Assembly: GCA_025352265.1 (NCBI GenBank)
Contig: JANXTS010000056.1
Span: 62,001 to 126,000, forward strand
Reading direction: 5' to 3'
Length of the DNA stretch: 64,000 nucleotides
DNA from: Variovorax sp.
GTDB lineage: Bacteria > Pseudomonadota > Gammaproteobacteria > Burkholderiales > Burkholderiaceae_C
The notes beneath the pieces were generated by a model. The model had not been told where the DNA came from. It searched no databases and saw only the letters and a program-made list of their open reading frames with translations. Shown one piece after another: positions 1-10,003 of the stretch. How positions within the stretch are numbered: the stretch's first letter is position 1; each line of letters starts with the position of its first letter. Both the position numbers and the translations under genes were made by a program.

Positions 1-488
1 GCGCCTTCGTCGATCACGGCCTCGATGACGCGGCACAAAAAATCCATGTCGCTGCGGTAGCCGTCTTCCGGGCTGAACTCGACGTCCCCGACCAGATTGC
101 GCGCGAAACGAACCGCCAGCTTGGCCTGTTCGAACACCTCATCGGCCGACATGCGCAGCTTCTTTTCCATGTGCAGCGGCGACGTGGCGATGAACGTGTG
201 GATGCGTCCACGTGCCGCGCCCTTCAGTGCCTCGGCCGCGCGCGAAATGTCACGATCGTTGGCACGCGACAGGCCACAAACCGTCGCATCCCTGATCACG
301 TTCGCAATCGCTTTCACGGCTTCGAAGTCGCCGTTGGAGCTTGCAGGAAATCCGGCCTCGATCACATCGACCTTCAGTCGCTCCAATTGCTTGGCAATGC
401 GCATTTTTTCGTCGCGCGTCATCGAAGCTCCGGGCGACTGCTCGCCGTCTCGTAGCGTCGTATCGAAAATGATCAGCTGGTCGGTCAT
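1..488 (-). CDS. leuA: 2-isopropylmalate synthase, short bacterial type (N-terminal part)
   Basis: This enzyme joins acetyl-CoA and 2-oxoisovalerate in the first committed step of leucine synthesis. Only the first 162 codons are in the window; the gene continues past position 1. The protein begins [20 protein letters not shown], carrying the DTTLRDGEQ metal/substrate motif of the HMGL-like TIM barrel at residues 9-17, then a [10 protein letters not shown] segment. The ATG at 488 is preceded on the minus strand by a good AAAGGAG ribosome site. It lies 47 bp downstream of a second, longer leuA (536-2239) and is probably in the same transcript, so the leucine leader further upstream may control both. 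The motif wording fits the ordinary bacterial LeuA (about 510 aa), not the long form next door. Identity is secure; the C-terminal regulatory domain cannot be seen. Confidence 0.93.
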   Translation of the reverse strand, partial: MTDQLIIFDTTLRDGEQSPGASMTRDEKMRIAKQLERLKVDVIEAGFPASSNGDFEAVKAIANVIRDATVCGLSRANDRDISRAAEALKGAARGRIHTFIATSPLHMEKKLRMSADEVFEQAKLAVRFARNLVGDVEFSPEDGYRSDMDFLCRVIEAVIDEG

Positions 489-535
489 TATTTGTCTCCT
501 TTGGCGGCAGATGCGGCTGAGGCTGGCCTGGCGGC

Positions 536-2239
536 TCAGGCGGGTTCGGCGACCGATTGTGCGCTGCGTGCGCCTTGCGCCTTGGCGCGTTCCAACCCAG
601 AAACGATGGCCTTCAGCGACGCCGAAATGATGTCGGCGTCGATGCCCACGCCAAACAGGGTTTGCGACTCGTCAACACGAAGTTCGAGGTAAGCGACAGC
701 CTGAGCGTCGGCACCGGCGCCGATGGCGTGCTGGTGGTAGTCGATGACGCGCACCGTGTGTCCGGTGGCGTCGGTCAGCGCATGAATGAACGCATCGATC
801 GGGCCGTTGCCACGTCCTTCGATTGGTCGAATCTCGCCTTGCCATGGCAGGTCGCCCCGCAACACCACGACCGCATTGGCGCCGTCGCCTTGCTCCTCGA
901 GCACACGATGCTGCAAAGCGTGCACAGCCTTCAGTCCATATTCACGCTCGAACATGGCGTAGAGATCGGCCGCAGACAGCTCTTTGCCGGCGACGTCCAT
1001 CTCCTTTTGTACCGTCTGCATGAATTCCATCTGAAGGCGGCGCGGCATCTCCAAGCCGTATTCGCTTTCGAGCAGATATGCCATGCCGCCTTTACCGGAC
1101 TGGCTGTTGACGCGAATCACCGCCTCGTAGCTACGTCCGACATCCTTCGGGTCAATCGGCAAATAGGGCATGTCCCAGATATCGCCTTCCTTGCGAGCCG
1201 AGAAGGCCTTTTTGATCGCATCCTGATGCGAGCCGGAGAACGACGTGTAGACCAGATCGCCGACATACGGATGGCGCGGATGCACCGGGAGTTGATTGCA
1301 CTGCTCTACCGTCGCACGGATTTCGTCAATGTTCGAGAAGTCGAGCTCCGGCGACACGCCTTGCGTGTACAGATTGAGCGCGACGTTCACGAGGTCGAGG
1401 TTGCCGGTGCGCTCGCCGTTGCCGAAGAGGCAGCCTTCGAGCCGGTCGGCACCGGCCATCAATGCGAACTCGCCAGCGGCAGTGCCGGTACCGCGGTCGT
1501 TGTGTGGGTGCACCGACAACACGATCGCCTCGCGCCGCTCAAGGTTGCGGTGCATCCACTCGATCATGTCGGCGAAGATGTTGGGCGTTGAATGCTCGAC
1601 CGTCGAAGGCAAGTTGACGATGCATTTGCGCTCTGGCGTCGGTTGCCACACTGCAGTCACCGCATCGACGACGCGCTTTGAAAAAACGAGATCGGTTCCC
1701 GAGAACATCTCTGGCGAATATTGAAACGTCCACCGCGTTTCCGGTTGCTTGGCGGCGCAGTCGTTGAACATGCGCGCGTGCGTCGTTGCGAGTTCGACGA
1801 TCTGGTCTTCGTCCATGCCGAGCACGACTCGCCGCATGATGGGCGCCACCGCGTTGTACAGATGCACGATGGCGCGCGGTGCACCCTGGAGTGCTTCGAA
1901 AGTTCGCGCAACGAGGTGGTCACGCGCCTGGGTGAGCACCTGAACCGTCACGTCGTCGGGTATGCGGTCTTCTTCGATCAGTTTGCGCACGAAATCGAAC
2001 TCGACTTGCGACGCCGAAGGAAAGCCGACCTCGATCTCCTTGAAGCCAACGGCCACAAGCGTCTCGAACATCCGCGTCTTGCGTGCGATGTCCATGGGCT
2101 CGACAAGCGCCTGGTTGCCGTCGCGCAGATCGGTCGACAGCCAGATCGGGGCCTTGGTGAGCACGGCGTCGGGCCAAGTGCGATCCTTGAGGCCGATCGG
2201 TGCAAACGCGCGGTATTTGGCTTGAGGTTGCTTCAACAT
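536..2239 (-). CDS. leuA: 2-isopropylmalate synthase, long type (LeuA2)
   Basis: A 567-residue 2-isopropylmalate synthase of the long, yeast-like class. The catalytic barrel shows [11 protein letters not shown] near the N-terminus, [10 protein letters not shown], and the metal-binding HPHNDRGTG. The last 130 or so residues form the LeuA dimerisation/allosteric domain that binds leucine in this family. The frame stays open upstream to a TTG at 2287, but that extension runs into the T-tract of the attenuator hairpin, so the ATG at 2239 ([14 protein letters not shown]) is chosen; its ribosome site is weak (AGAG). It follows pssA on the same strand after a 181-bp leader with a leucine leader peptide and terminator. 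A second leuA of a different class follows directly, which is unusual. Function is secure; how the two isozymes share the work is unknown. Confidence 0.95.
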   Translation of the reverse strand: MLKQPQAKYRAFAPIGLKDRTWPDAVLTKAPIWLSTDLRDGNQALVEPMDIARKTRMFETLVAVGFKEIEVGFPSASQVEFDFVRKLIEEDRIPDDVTVQVLTQARDHLVARTFEALQGAPRAIVHLYNAVAPIMRRVVLGMDEDQIVELATTHARMFNDCAAKQPETRWTFQYSPEMFSGTDLVFSKRVVDAVTAVWQPTPERKCIVNLPSTVEHSTPNIFADMIEWMHRNLERREAIVLSVHPHNDRGTGTAAGEFALMAGADRLEGCLFGNGERTGNLDLVNVALNLYTQGVSPELDFSNIDEIRATVEQCNQLPVHPRHPYVGDLVYTSFSGSHQDAIKKAFSARKEGDIWDMPYLPIDPKDVGRSYEAVIRVNSQSGKGGMAYLLESEYGLEMPRRLQMEFMQTVQKEMDVAGKELSAADLYAMFEREYGLKAVHALQHRVLEEQGDGANAVVVLRGDLPWQGEIRPIEGRGNGPIDAFIHALTDATGHTVRVIDYHQHAIGAGADAQAVAYLELRVDESQTLFGVGIDADIISASLKAIVSGLERAKAQGARSAQSVAEPA

Positions 2240-2279
2240 ATCGTTATCTCTGTGATGGTGGGGGTTCACCAGCAACCCC

Positions 2280-2317
2280 AAAAGCAAAACGGCCCGTTGC
2301 TGGTGCGAACGGGCCGT
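2280..2317 (-). terminator. leu attenuator hairpin upstream of leuA2
   Basis: On the minus strand a perfect 10-bp stem (ACGGCCCGTT / AACGGGCCGT, 9-nt loop) is followed directly by a T-rich tract (TTTGCTTTT). It sits 22 bp after the stop codon of a leucine-rich leader peptide and 40 bp before leuA2, inside the leader and not at a gene end. This arrangement is that of a transcription attenuator: ribosome stalling at leader Leu codons would favour an alternative fold and read-through. The competing antiterminator fold was not computed. Confidence 0.85.
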
Positions 2318-2338
2318 GGTGAGGGATTTGCGCTTGCG

Positions 2339-2377
2339 CTACCGTCTCCGCCCGAAGGGGATGAGTAGTAGGACCAT
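2339..2377 (-). CDS. leu operon leader peptide (12 aa)
   Basis: A tiny frame on the minus strand reads MVLLLIPFGRRR and ends in TAG. Residues 3-5 are three consecutive leucines coded CTA CTA CTC; CTA is expected to be a rare Leu codon in such a GC-rich genome. The frame ends 22 bp before a strong intrinsic terminator that precedes leuA2. Leader peptides with runs of the regulated amino acid followed by a terminator are the classical design of ribosome-mediated attenuation (trp, his, leu, ilv operons). A purine-rich AAGAA lies just upstream as a possible weak ribosome site. Expression has not been shown; the call rests on codon content and position. Confidence 0.8.
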   Translation of the reverse strand: MVLLLIPFGRRR

Positions 2378-2402
2378 TAGGTTCTTGCACATTAGAGTCT
2401 GG

Positions 2403-2431
2403 AATGTAGCACAGGGCGTTTTACTTGTGGA
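2403..2431 (-). promoter_or_regulatory. candidate promoter for the leu leader/leuA2 transcript
   Basis: On the minus strand TCCACA and TACATT are spaced 17 bp (4/6 matches each to the sigma-70 hexamers). The predicted start falls near 2396, about 20 nt before the leader peptide. The -35 overlaps the last codons of pssA. The match is modest, so read-through from pssA could be the real source of the transcript. Confidence 0.35.
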
Positions 2432-3245
2432 GCCCGACTTCGTCTGGTTCGTCTGTGGAAATACTGATTACGCTCACTGGCTGCCCTTTGGCCTTGCGCC
2501 ACGCGTAGACCACGTAGCCGCTGAGTCCGTAAATCACGAAAAGGCTGAACAGGACCGTCGGTGGATCAATGTTGATGGCGGCGATGCCCAGCGCGATCAA
2601 GACGATCGCTGCGAACGGCACGCTGCGTGCCTTTCTGAAATCCTTGAAACTGTAGAACGGTGCATTGGTCACCATCGTGAGTCCTGAGTACAGGGTAAAG
2701 CCGAACGTGATCCAGGTGATTTGGACCCAGGACAGATACAACACCTCACCACCTCGTTTGCCGGACTCGGTCACGAGCCAGATGAAGCCCATTACCAGTG
2801 CCGCGGCCGCTGGCGACGGCAAGCCCTGAAACCAGCGCTTGTCCACCACGCCCGTGTTGACGTTGAAGCGAGCCAGCCGCAATGCCGCGCAAGCGCAATA
2901 GACAAAGGCCGCGATCCAGCCCCAGCGGCCCAGACCCTTCAATGACCACTCGTACGCAATAAGTGCCGGTGCCGCGCCGAAAGACACCATGTCGGACAGC
3001 GAGTCCATCTGCTCGCCGAACGCGCTCTGTGTATTTGTCATGCGAGCGACGCGGCCGTCGAGACTGTCAAGGATCATTGCAGCGAACACACCGAGCGCAG
3101 CCAGATCGAAGCGGCCGTTCATCGCCATCACGATCGAATAAAAGCCGCCGAACAGCGCTGCCAACGTGAACAGGTTGGGCAAGATGTAGATGCCCTTACG
3201 TCGCTTGCGCGGTTGCACCTCGTCGGAGAGCGTGTCGTCATGCAT
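2421..3245 (-). CDS. pssA: CDP-diacylglycerol--serine O-phosphatidyltransferase
   Basis: This integral membrane enzyme makes phosphatidylserine, the precursor of phosphatidylethanolamine. The 274-residue protein carries the CDP-alcohol phosphotransferase signature at about residues 60-85 (DSLDGRVAR, then G and the D-S-L-S-D pair that binds metal and the CDP group). It has about seven to eight hydrophobic segments and a basic N-terminus (PRKRRKG), as in the membrane PssA of Gram-positive type. The ATG at 3245 has AAAGG about nine bases upstream. It lies between ilvC and leuA, separated from ilvC by a terminator and from leuA2 by the leucine attenuator. The linkage of pssA with branched-chain amino acid genes recurs in beta-proteobacteria; no metabolic reason is evident. 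Confidence 0.93.
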   Translation of the reverse strand: MHDDTLSDEVQPRKRRKGIYILPNLFTLAALFGGFYSIVMAMNGRFDLAALGVFAAMILDSLDGRVARMTNTQSAFGEQMDSLSDMVSFGAAPALIAYEWSLKGLGRWGWIAAFVYCACAALRLARFNVNTGVVDKRWFQGLPSPAAAALVMGFIWLVTESGKRGGEVLYLSWVQITWITFGFTLYSGLTMVTNAPFYSFKDFRKARSVPFAAIVLIALGIAAINIDPPTVLFSLFVIYGLSGYVVYAWRKAKGQPVSVISISTDEPDEVGLHK

Positions 3246-3284
3246 GGGATGAGCCTTTGGAGGAGCGCAGTGTAGTAGTCAATG

Positions 3285-3313
3285 AAAAAGGGCCACCTCG
3301 CACGGTGGCCCTT
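3285..3313 (-). terminator. intrinsic terminator after ilvC
   Basis: On the minus strand, 20 bp past the ilvC stop, a 10-bp stem (AAGGGCCACC / GGTGGCCCTT, 6-nt loop) runs into five T residues. It separates the ilvBHC transcript from pssA, so pssA is probably expressed by partial read-through or from its own promoter. Confidence 0.85.
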
Positions 3314-3333
3314 CGCCGTCAGCGAGACAGCAA

Positions 3334-4895
<1,562 letters not shown>

Positions 4896-5000
4896 AAGCG
4901 AAAGACTCCTCTTTTCGGTGCCCTCCCCGCGCGGCGGTAACCACGCGGCTCGGCAGCCAATAGATTCGTCTCGAGAAAAGTTAAGAGAACGTTCCGACGA

Positions 5001-6785
5001 TCAGAGATCTTCGGAACCCAACAGCATTTCGGTGATGCCCGCGCCGGCCTTGACCATCGGAAACACGTTTTCGGTCGGGTCGGTGCGGAAATCCATGAAC
5101 ACGGTGCGGTCCTTGAGCTTGCGCGCTTCGCGCAGCGCCGGCTCCACGTCTTGCGGCCGCTCGATCAGCATGCCGACGTGCCCGTAGGCCTCGGCCAGCT
5201 TCACGAAGTTGGGCAGTGCATCCATGTAGCTGTGGCTGTAGCGGCCGGAATACTCGATTTCTTGCCACTGACGCACCATGCCGAGATACCGGTTGTTCAG
5301 CGAACAGATCTTGATCGGCGTGTTGTATTGCAAGCAAGTCGACAGTTCCTGGATGCACATCTGCACGGAGCCTTCGCCGGTGATGGTGAACACCTCGGCC
5401 TGCGGCTTGGCAAGCTTGATGCCCATCGCGTACGGAATGCCCACGCCCATGGTGCCGAGGCCGCCGGAGTTGATCCAGCGGCGCGGCTCGTCGAAGCGGT
5501 AGTACTGCGCAGCCCACATTTGGTGCTGACCGACGTCGGACGTGATGTAGCAGTCCGCGTCTTTCGTCATGTTCCAAAGTGTCTCGACCACGAACTGCGG
5601 CTTGATCACATCACCGTTGCCGCGGTCGTACTTGAGGCAGTCCTTGTTGCGCCAGTTCTCGATCGTCTTCCACCAATCCGACAGAGCACCTGCGTCCGGC
5701 TTAGTCGACGATTCCTTGATCATGGTGATCAGTTCGGTGAGCACGTCTTTCACGTCGCCGACGATCGGAATGTCGACTTTCACGCGCTTCGAGATGCTCG
5801 ATGGATCGATGTCGATATGAATGATCTTGCGTTCGTTTTGCGCGAAGTGTTTCGGGTTGCCGATCACGCGGTCATCGAATCGCGCTCCCACCGCCAGCAA
5901 CACGTCACAGCTCTGCATCGCATTGTTGGCTTCGATCGTGCCGTGCATGCCCAGCATGCCGAGAAACTTTCGATCGCTCGCCGGGTAGGCGCCAAGACCC
6001 ATCAGGGTGTTGGTGACCGGGTACCCGAGCAAGTCGACAAGCGTGCGCAGTTCGTTCGAGGCATTGCTCAGCAGCACGCCACCGCCGGTGTAGATGTAGG
6101 GCCGCTTGGCTGTCAGCAGCAGTTGAAGTGCCTTGCGGATTTGTCCGCCGTGGCCTTTGCGCACAGGGTTGTACGAGCGCATTTCGACCTTATCGGGATG
6201 GCCGACGTAGGTCACCTTCTTGAACGAAACGTCTTTCGGCACGTCGACTACCACCGGGCCAGGCCGGCCAGTTCGGGCGATGTGAAAGGCCTTCTTGATC
6301 GTCATCGCCAGATCCTTCGGGTCCTTGACGAGAAAGTTGTGCTTGACGATTGGACGGGTTATGCCGACGGTGTCGCACTCCTGAAACGCATCGAGCCCAA
6401 TTGCCGCAGTCGGCACCTGACCCGAGATGATCACCATCGGGATGGAGTCCATGTACGCCGTTGCGATGCCGGTGACGGCGTTGGTCAAACCGGGGCCCGA
6501 TGTGACCAGCGCCACGCCGACTTCGCCGGTAGCGCGCGCATAGCCGTCGGCCGCATGCACTGCAGCCTGCTCATGCCGCACGAGCACATGCTGCATGGTG
6601 TCTTGCTTGTAGAGCGCGTCGTAGATGTAGAGTACGGCGCCGCCGGGGTAGCCCCAGATGTATTTCACACCTTCAGCCTGCAGGGACTTGATGAGCACTT
6701 CGGCGCCCATGAGTTCTTGAGATTGATTGCCCATCTCGGAGGATGCGGCTGCTGCGGAAGCGATTTCCACTTTCGAGATTTCCAT
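5001..6785 (-). CDS. ilvB: acetolactate synthase, catalytic large subunit
   Basis: This ThDP- and FAD-dependent enzyme condenses pyruvate with pyruvate or 2-oxobutyrate. The 594-residue protein shows the catalytic Glu at residue 72 (VRHEQAAVHAADGYARATG), the central FAD-binding domain, and the C-terminal ThDP motif. That motif reads GEGSVQMCIQEL...LNN, with Glu where most family members have Asp in GDG; I recall the same GEG wording in related beta-proteobacteria, so it is probably not a defect. The frame extends upstream to a TTG at 6905, but MEISKVEIAS at 6785 is preferred because homologs start near there. The first gene of the ilvBHC operon. The 232-bp gap to the divergent sigma gene shows no Leu/Ile/Val-rich leader peptide. 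Confidence 0.96.
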   Translation of the reverse strand: MEISKVEIASAAAASSEMGNQSQELMGAEVLIKSLQAEGVKYIWGYPGGAVLYIYDALYKQDTMQHVLVRHEQAAVHAADGYARATGEVGVALVTSGPGLTNAVTGIATAYMDSIPMVIISGQVPTAAIGLDAFQECDTVGITRPIVKHNFLVKDPKDLAMTIKKAFHIARTGRPGPVVVDVPKDVSFKKVTYVGHPDKVEMRSYNPVRKGHGGQIRKALQLLLTAKRPYIYTGGGVLLSNASNELRTLVDLLGYPVTNTLMGLGAYPASDRKFLGMLGMHGTIEANNAMQSCDVLLAVGARFDDRVIGNPKHFAQNERKIIHIDIDPSSISKRVKVDIPIVGDVKDVLTELITMIKESSTKPDAGALSDWWKTIENWRNKDCLKYDRGNGDVIKPQFVVETLWNMTKDADCYITSDVGQHQMWAAQYYRFDEPRRWINSGGLGTMGVGIPYAMGIKLAKPQAEVFTITGEGSVQMCIQELSTCLQYNTPIKICSLNNRYLGMVRQWQEIEYSGRYSHSYMDALPNFVKLAEAYGHVGMLIERPQDVEPALREARKLKDRTVFMDFRTDPTENVFPMVKAGAGITEMLLGSEDL

Positions 6786-7017
6786 AATGAACCTTTGGAG
6801 TTTTTTCGGGAACGAAAAACCTTGGGTGCCCCTTGCCAGCCCTTGTGAGGCCGCGCCAGGACTTGAGGCCAATTGCCATGAGCGGATGGATGTTCCGCCG
6901 GACAATGGCCCGTTTGCCTTTTGACTCGCGACTCGAATTATGACATCGCACCGGGATGCATAATCCCCGGCGGTAAAAACACATCTCGTCTAGAGACAGA
7001 ATCCCCCGAGGCGCACA

Positions 7018-7602
7018 TTGCGCCGGACCTCCCGCTTGGCCACCGAAAAAGAACTTTCCGATTTCCTCAAAGGTGTTGAACGACGCGCTTTCAAACGCTC
7101 GATCTACCACGTCCGTGACGAGGAAGCTGCGCTTGACATCGTGCAGGACAGCATGATGAAGCTGGCCGAACACTATGGAGACAAGCCGCCGAACGAGCTC
7201 CCAATGCTGTTCCAGCGCATTCTTTCGAACTGCACGCTCGACTGGTTCCGCCGTCAGAAAACCAGACGCGCACTTTTTTCCAACCTTAGCGACTTTGAAG
7301 CCCCCGACGACGACGGAGAATTCGACCTGCTCGAGAACTTCGTTGCACCGACCGACTCCAGGGAAACCGAGAGCGCTGAAGACACTACGCGCCGCGCCCA
7401 GGTGTTCCACGATATCGAAGAAGAGATCGCCAAGCTGCCCGGGCGTCAACGCGAGGCCTTTCTGATGCGTTATTGGGAAGAATTGGATGTTGCCGAAACA
7501 GCTGCCGCAATGGGCTGCTCCGAAGGCAGCGTCAAAACTCATTGTTCGCGTGCCGTCCACGCCCTGAGCAAAGCGCTGACAGCCAAGGGAATTTCGCTAT
7601 GA
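7018..7602 (+). CDS. RNA polymerase sigma factor, ECF family
   Basis: A 194-residue alternative sigma factor. Region 2 covers about residues 20-82 (DEEAALDIVQDSMMKLAEHY, then FQRILSNCTLDWFRRQK for -10 recognition and melting); a variable acidic linker follows (about 85-125); region 4 with its helix-turn-helix is at about 128-188 (LPGRQREAFLMRYWEELDVA, then GCSEGSVKTHCSRA). The start is a TTG at 7018, supported by GAGG at 7008-7011; a second TTG at 7036 (Ala-Thr-Glu-Lys-Glu) is possible and lacks a ribosome site. Its stop overlaps the next ATG (ATGA), so it heads an operon with DUF3619, DUF3106 and RDD proteins. The transmembrane DUF3619 protein in the anti-sigma position may regulate it; this is inference. 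Confidence 0.9.
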   Translation: MRRTSRLATEKELSDFLKGVERRAFKRSIYHVRDEEAALDIVQDSMMKLAEHYGDKPPNELPMLFQRILSNCTLDWFRRQKTRRALFSNLSDFEAPDDDGEFDLLENFVAPTDSRETESAEDTTRRAQVFHDIEEEIAKLPGRQREAFLMRYWEELDVAETAAAMGCSEGSVKTHCSRAVHALSKALTAKGISL

Positions 7603-8039
7603 CCACCTCGACCCCATCTTTCTCCACGTCTTCGGACGCCCTCGAAGCCCAATTCGGCCGACGTGTGGCTGCCCGCCTGGCTTCGGGTAGCGAGCAACTA
7701 ACGCACGACATCGGTGAGCGTTTACGTGTGGCGCGTCAGCAAGCCGTCGGCCAACGCAAGCTGGCGGCGCAACTGCACGCGGCGCCAGTGGTGGTGCTGA
7801 ACGGCCGTTCCGCGACGCTGGGCCTCGGTGGGCGCTGGTGGACACGTATCGGTTCGGTGGTTCCGCTGATAGCGCTGGCCGCTGGTTTGATCACCATCAG
7901 CGTAATGCAGGACGAGGACCGTGCCAACGATCTGGCCGAGGTCGATTCGGCACTGCTCACCGGCGATTTGCCTCCCGCTGCCTACACAGACCCCGGTTTC
8001 GCGCAGTTTTTGAAGGCCGACAACTCCGCTCCACGTTGA
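7599..8039 (+). CDS. DUF3619 family single-pass membrane protein, possible anti-sigma factor
   Basis: The 146-residue protein begins at an ATG overlapping the sigma factor stop codon, which implies translational coupling. It has a hydrophilic, probably cytoplasmic N-terminal part (residues 1-80, Arg/Ala-rich), one clear hydrophobic helix at about residues 84-103 (GSVVPLIALAAGLITISVM) and a short acidic C-terminal tail (DEDRANDLAEVDSALLTGDL). The sequence resembles the DUF3619 family of Comamonadaceae by recall. Topology and position directly after an ECF sigma gene suggest an anti-sigma role, but the zinc-binding HxxxCxxC anti-sigma motif is absent, so this remains a guess. Confidence 0.75.
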   Translation: MTTSTPSFSTSSDALEAQFGRRVAARLASGSEQLTHDIGERLRVARQQAVGQRKLAAQLHAAPVVVLNGRSATLGLGGRWWTRIGSVVPLIALAAGLITISVMQDEDRANDLAEVDSALLTGDLPPAAYTDPGFAQFLKADNSAPR

Positions 8040-8048
8040 CACTTTCGA

Positions 8049-8888
8049 ATGCCGCTCCGCTCTGCGTCCAGTTCTGATTTTTGCGCTTCGGCGCGCGCCA
8101 CCCGTCCGCCCCGGCGCGCCGTCGTCGCGTGGGCGGGCATGCTGCTGTCAATGGCCACGGTTGCAGTCGTAATCACGACAGCGTCCAGCGCAAACGCGCA
8201 GCTACCGCTTGACGGCAAGGGAGCAAAGGCCAGCGCCCCAACCTCAGCGGCTGTTGTCTCTCCAAAGGCCGCAGCGGTTGTAAGGCCCCTGTGGAGCGAA
8301 CTTAGCCTTTCGCAGCAACTGGCCCTGCAACCGCTGGTCGAGCACTGGGACAGCCTTTCGCTCGGACATAAGCGGAAATGGCTCGCTATCACGCGCAATT
8401 ACCCAAAGATGAAGCCCGAGGAGCAAACCATCATGCACAGCCGCATGACCGGTTGGGCCACGTTGAGCCAGCAGCAGCGCGCGCAGGCACGTTTGATTTT
8501 CGCGGAGGTTAAGCAAGTCCCCGCAGACGAGCGCAAGGCGAAGTGGGAGGCCTACCAGGCGCTCAGCATCGAGGAAAAACGCGAGCTCGCCGAAAAAGCG
8601 GCAGTCATGCCACCACGGGGTGCAGCGATACCCGCCAAGCCTGTGTCAGCTAAAAAGTTCGCCCCCGTTCCACTGCCTGTGGGCGATCGCTCGCCGCGCA
8701 TACAGCTGTCGCCGCCCAGCGAGCCGACAGCAGTTTTGGTTCGCGAATCACGCCCGTTTCCAGCGCTGCCCGCCGCACCTTTGGCGGCCCCCGTGTCATC
8801 GGGTGCACCGATCCCGGCTGAAGCGCAGGTTCTCGTGCCCACGGCGCCGATCGATCGCGCACCCAACCAGCTATCGACGACACCTTGA
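8049..8888 (+). CDS. DUF3106 domain protein, exported
   Basis: A 279-residue protein with a basic N-terminus, a hydrophobic stretch at about residues 25-48 ending in SSANAQL (a good signal peptidase site), and then a DUF3106 domain at about residues 80-170. The domain carries the repeated short-helix wording typical of this family (WSELSLSQQLALQPLVEHWD, RKWLAITRNY, RMTGWATLSQQQRAQAR). The last 100 residues are a Pro/Ala-rich, low-complexity tail. It lies 9 bp after the DUF3619 gene and its stop overlaps the next start (TGATG). Probably periplasmic; the function of DUF3106 is unknown. Position suggests a sensing or structural role linked to the sigma factor. Confidence 0.75.
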   Translation: MPLRSASSSDFCASARATRPPRRAVVAWAGMLLSMATVAVVITTASSANAQLPLDGKGAKASAPTSAAVVSPKAAAVVRPLWSELSLSQQLALQPLVEHWDSLSLGHKRKWLAITRNYPKMKPEEQTIMHSRMTGWATLSQQQRAQARLIFAEVKQVPADERKAKWEAYQALSIEEKRELAEKAAVMPPRGAAIPAKPVSAKKFAPVPLPVGDRSPRIQLSPPSEPTAVLVRESRPFPALPAAPLAAPVSSGAPIPAEAQVLVPTAPIDRAPNQLSTTP

Positions 8889-9466
8889 TGTCGACGTCGA
8901 TGCCCTTGTCCAATCCCGCAAAACTCGAAGCCAGTCTTTCCGAAACGCCTAGCAACGCAGCCGAAGACGCAGCGCTTTTGACGGCGCCAGGCATGTGGCG
9001 CCGAATGGCCTGCTGGCTGTACGAAGGGATGCTGATGTTCGCCGTCGTCTTCGTCGCGGGTTGGCTGTTCAGCACTTTGGGCCAAATGCGCGATGCGATG
9101 GACGAGCGCCGTCATTTGCTCCAAGCCTTTTTGTTCGTCGTCTTCGGCGTGTATTTCGTCTGGTTCTGGATTCACGGCCAGACGCTGGCGATGAAGACTT
9201 GGGGTATCCGCATCGTCGACGCTGCAAATCGACCTGTGACACAACGGCGCGCTTTGATGCGCTACCTGTTGAGCTGGATCTGGTTCCTTCCACCGCTCGC
9301 AGCGATTGCGCCGTTCAAACTTTCCGGCGGTGAATCGGCGCTACTGGTTTTCGGCTGGGTGCTTGTCTGGGCGCTCTTGTCGCGCTTCCATCCCCAGCGC
9401 CAGTTCTGGCACGATGCCTTGGCCGGCACGCGGCTAATTTCGTCGCGGCCCATGAGCCGTACTTGA
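8888..9466 (+). CDS. RDD family membrane protein
   Basis: The 192-residue protein has the RDD family layout: an Arg near the first membrane segment (MWRRMACWLYEGMLMFAVVF), a second and third hydrophobic segment, and the C-terminal FWHDALAGTRLI motif holding the Asp. The middle segment GQTLAMKTWGIRIVD is diagnostic. The ATG at 8888 overlaps the DUF3106 stop (TGATG); a TTG one codon earlier is less likely. Last member of the ECF sigma operon. RDD proteins are mostly uncharacterised; some members act in ion exchange or membrane homeostasis. Confidence 0.85.
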   Translation: MSTSMPLSNPAKLEASLSETPSNAAEDAALLTAPGMWRRMACWLYEGMLMFAVVFVAGWLFSTLGQMRDAMDERRHLLQAFLFVVFGVYFVWFWIHGQTLAMKTWGIRIVDAANRPVTQRRALMRYLLSWIWFLPPLAAIAPFKLSGGESALLVFGWVLVWALLSRFHPQRQFWHDALAGTRLISSRPMSRT

Positions 9467-9528
9467 ACTGTGTCCAGGCTGCACTCGAGCCACGCGGATG
9501 CCGCGGTTAAGCTGTCAAGAATCACACC

Positions 9529-9927
9529 ATGAGTGCCCTTCCCGATCCCACCGTTAATCCGCAAAAAGCTCGCAAAGGTTTTGAGCGCATCTTTCACGCC
9601 ACCCTTATTTCCCTCCAAGGCCTGCGTGCCGGCTGGAGCGAACCTGCTTTTCGCCAAGAAGCGCTGATTTCTATCGTGCTGGTGCCGTCTTCTTTCTTGC
9701 TCGGCCGCACCTGGGTCGAAACGGCACTGCTGGCAGGCAGCATCGTGCTGGTAATGATCGTCGAGCTGCTCAACACCGCCGTCGAGGCCGCCATCGATCG
9801 CATTGGGCCGGAATGGCACGATCTGTCGAAACGTGCCAAGGACATGGGCAGTGCGGCAGTGCTACTTTCGCTGCTAATTTGCGGGGGCGTTTGGGGTGCG
9901 GCGCTTTGGCAGCGTTTCGCAGTTTGA
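9529..9927 (+). CDS. dgkA: diacylglycerol kinase
   Basis: DgkA phosphorylates diacylglycerol to phosphatidate, recycling the diacylglycerol made when membrane-derived oligosaccharides or LPS are modified. The 132-residue protein has the family size, three membrane helices and the active-site sequence VELLNTAVEAAIDRIG, including the catalytic Glu and the ENTAxExxxD-type core. An amphipathic N-terminal helix carries the conserved Arg residues (KARKGFERIFHATL). It lies 62 bp after the RDD gene and could belong to the same transcript. Confidence 0.95.
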   Translation: MSALPDPTVNPQKARKGFERIFHATLISLQGLRAGWSEPAFRQEALISIVLVPSSFLLGRTWVETALLAGSIVLVMIVELLNTAVEAAIDRIGPEWHDLSKRAKDMGSAAVLLSLLICGGVWGAALWQRFAV

Positions 9928-10003
9928 CTGCCACTTGACGGCGGCTTGAGCGCGACTCGACAAAGTTCCGACCACCGACTTCATGCGTTGGCATGATCGG
10001 GGC

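Noticed and set aside
2240..2287. N-terminal extension of leuA2 from the TTG at 2287
   Set aside because: It begins inside the attenuator T-tract and would be lost from the conserved protein; the Leu-rich wording there is likely chance.
5151..6848. 565-codon open frame on the plus strand opposite ilvB
   Set aside because: Antisense shadow of a strongly conserved gene in GC-rich DNA; no family features or ribosome site. The same holds for long frames opposite leuA2 (557-1591), hppA (15954-17081), clsC-like (18184-19614) and pstS (54508-55641).
6786..7017. Possible attenuator before ilvB
   Set aside because: No leader peptide rich in Ile, Val or Leu and no terminator hairpin with a T-tract is seen on the minus strand.
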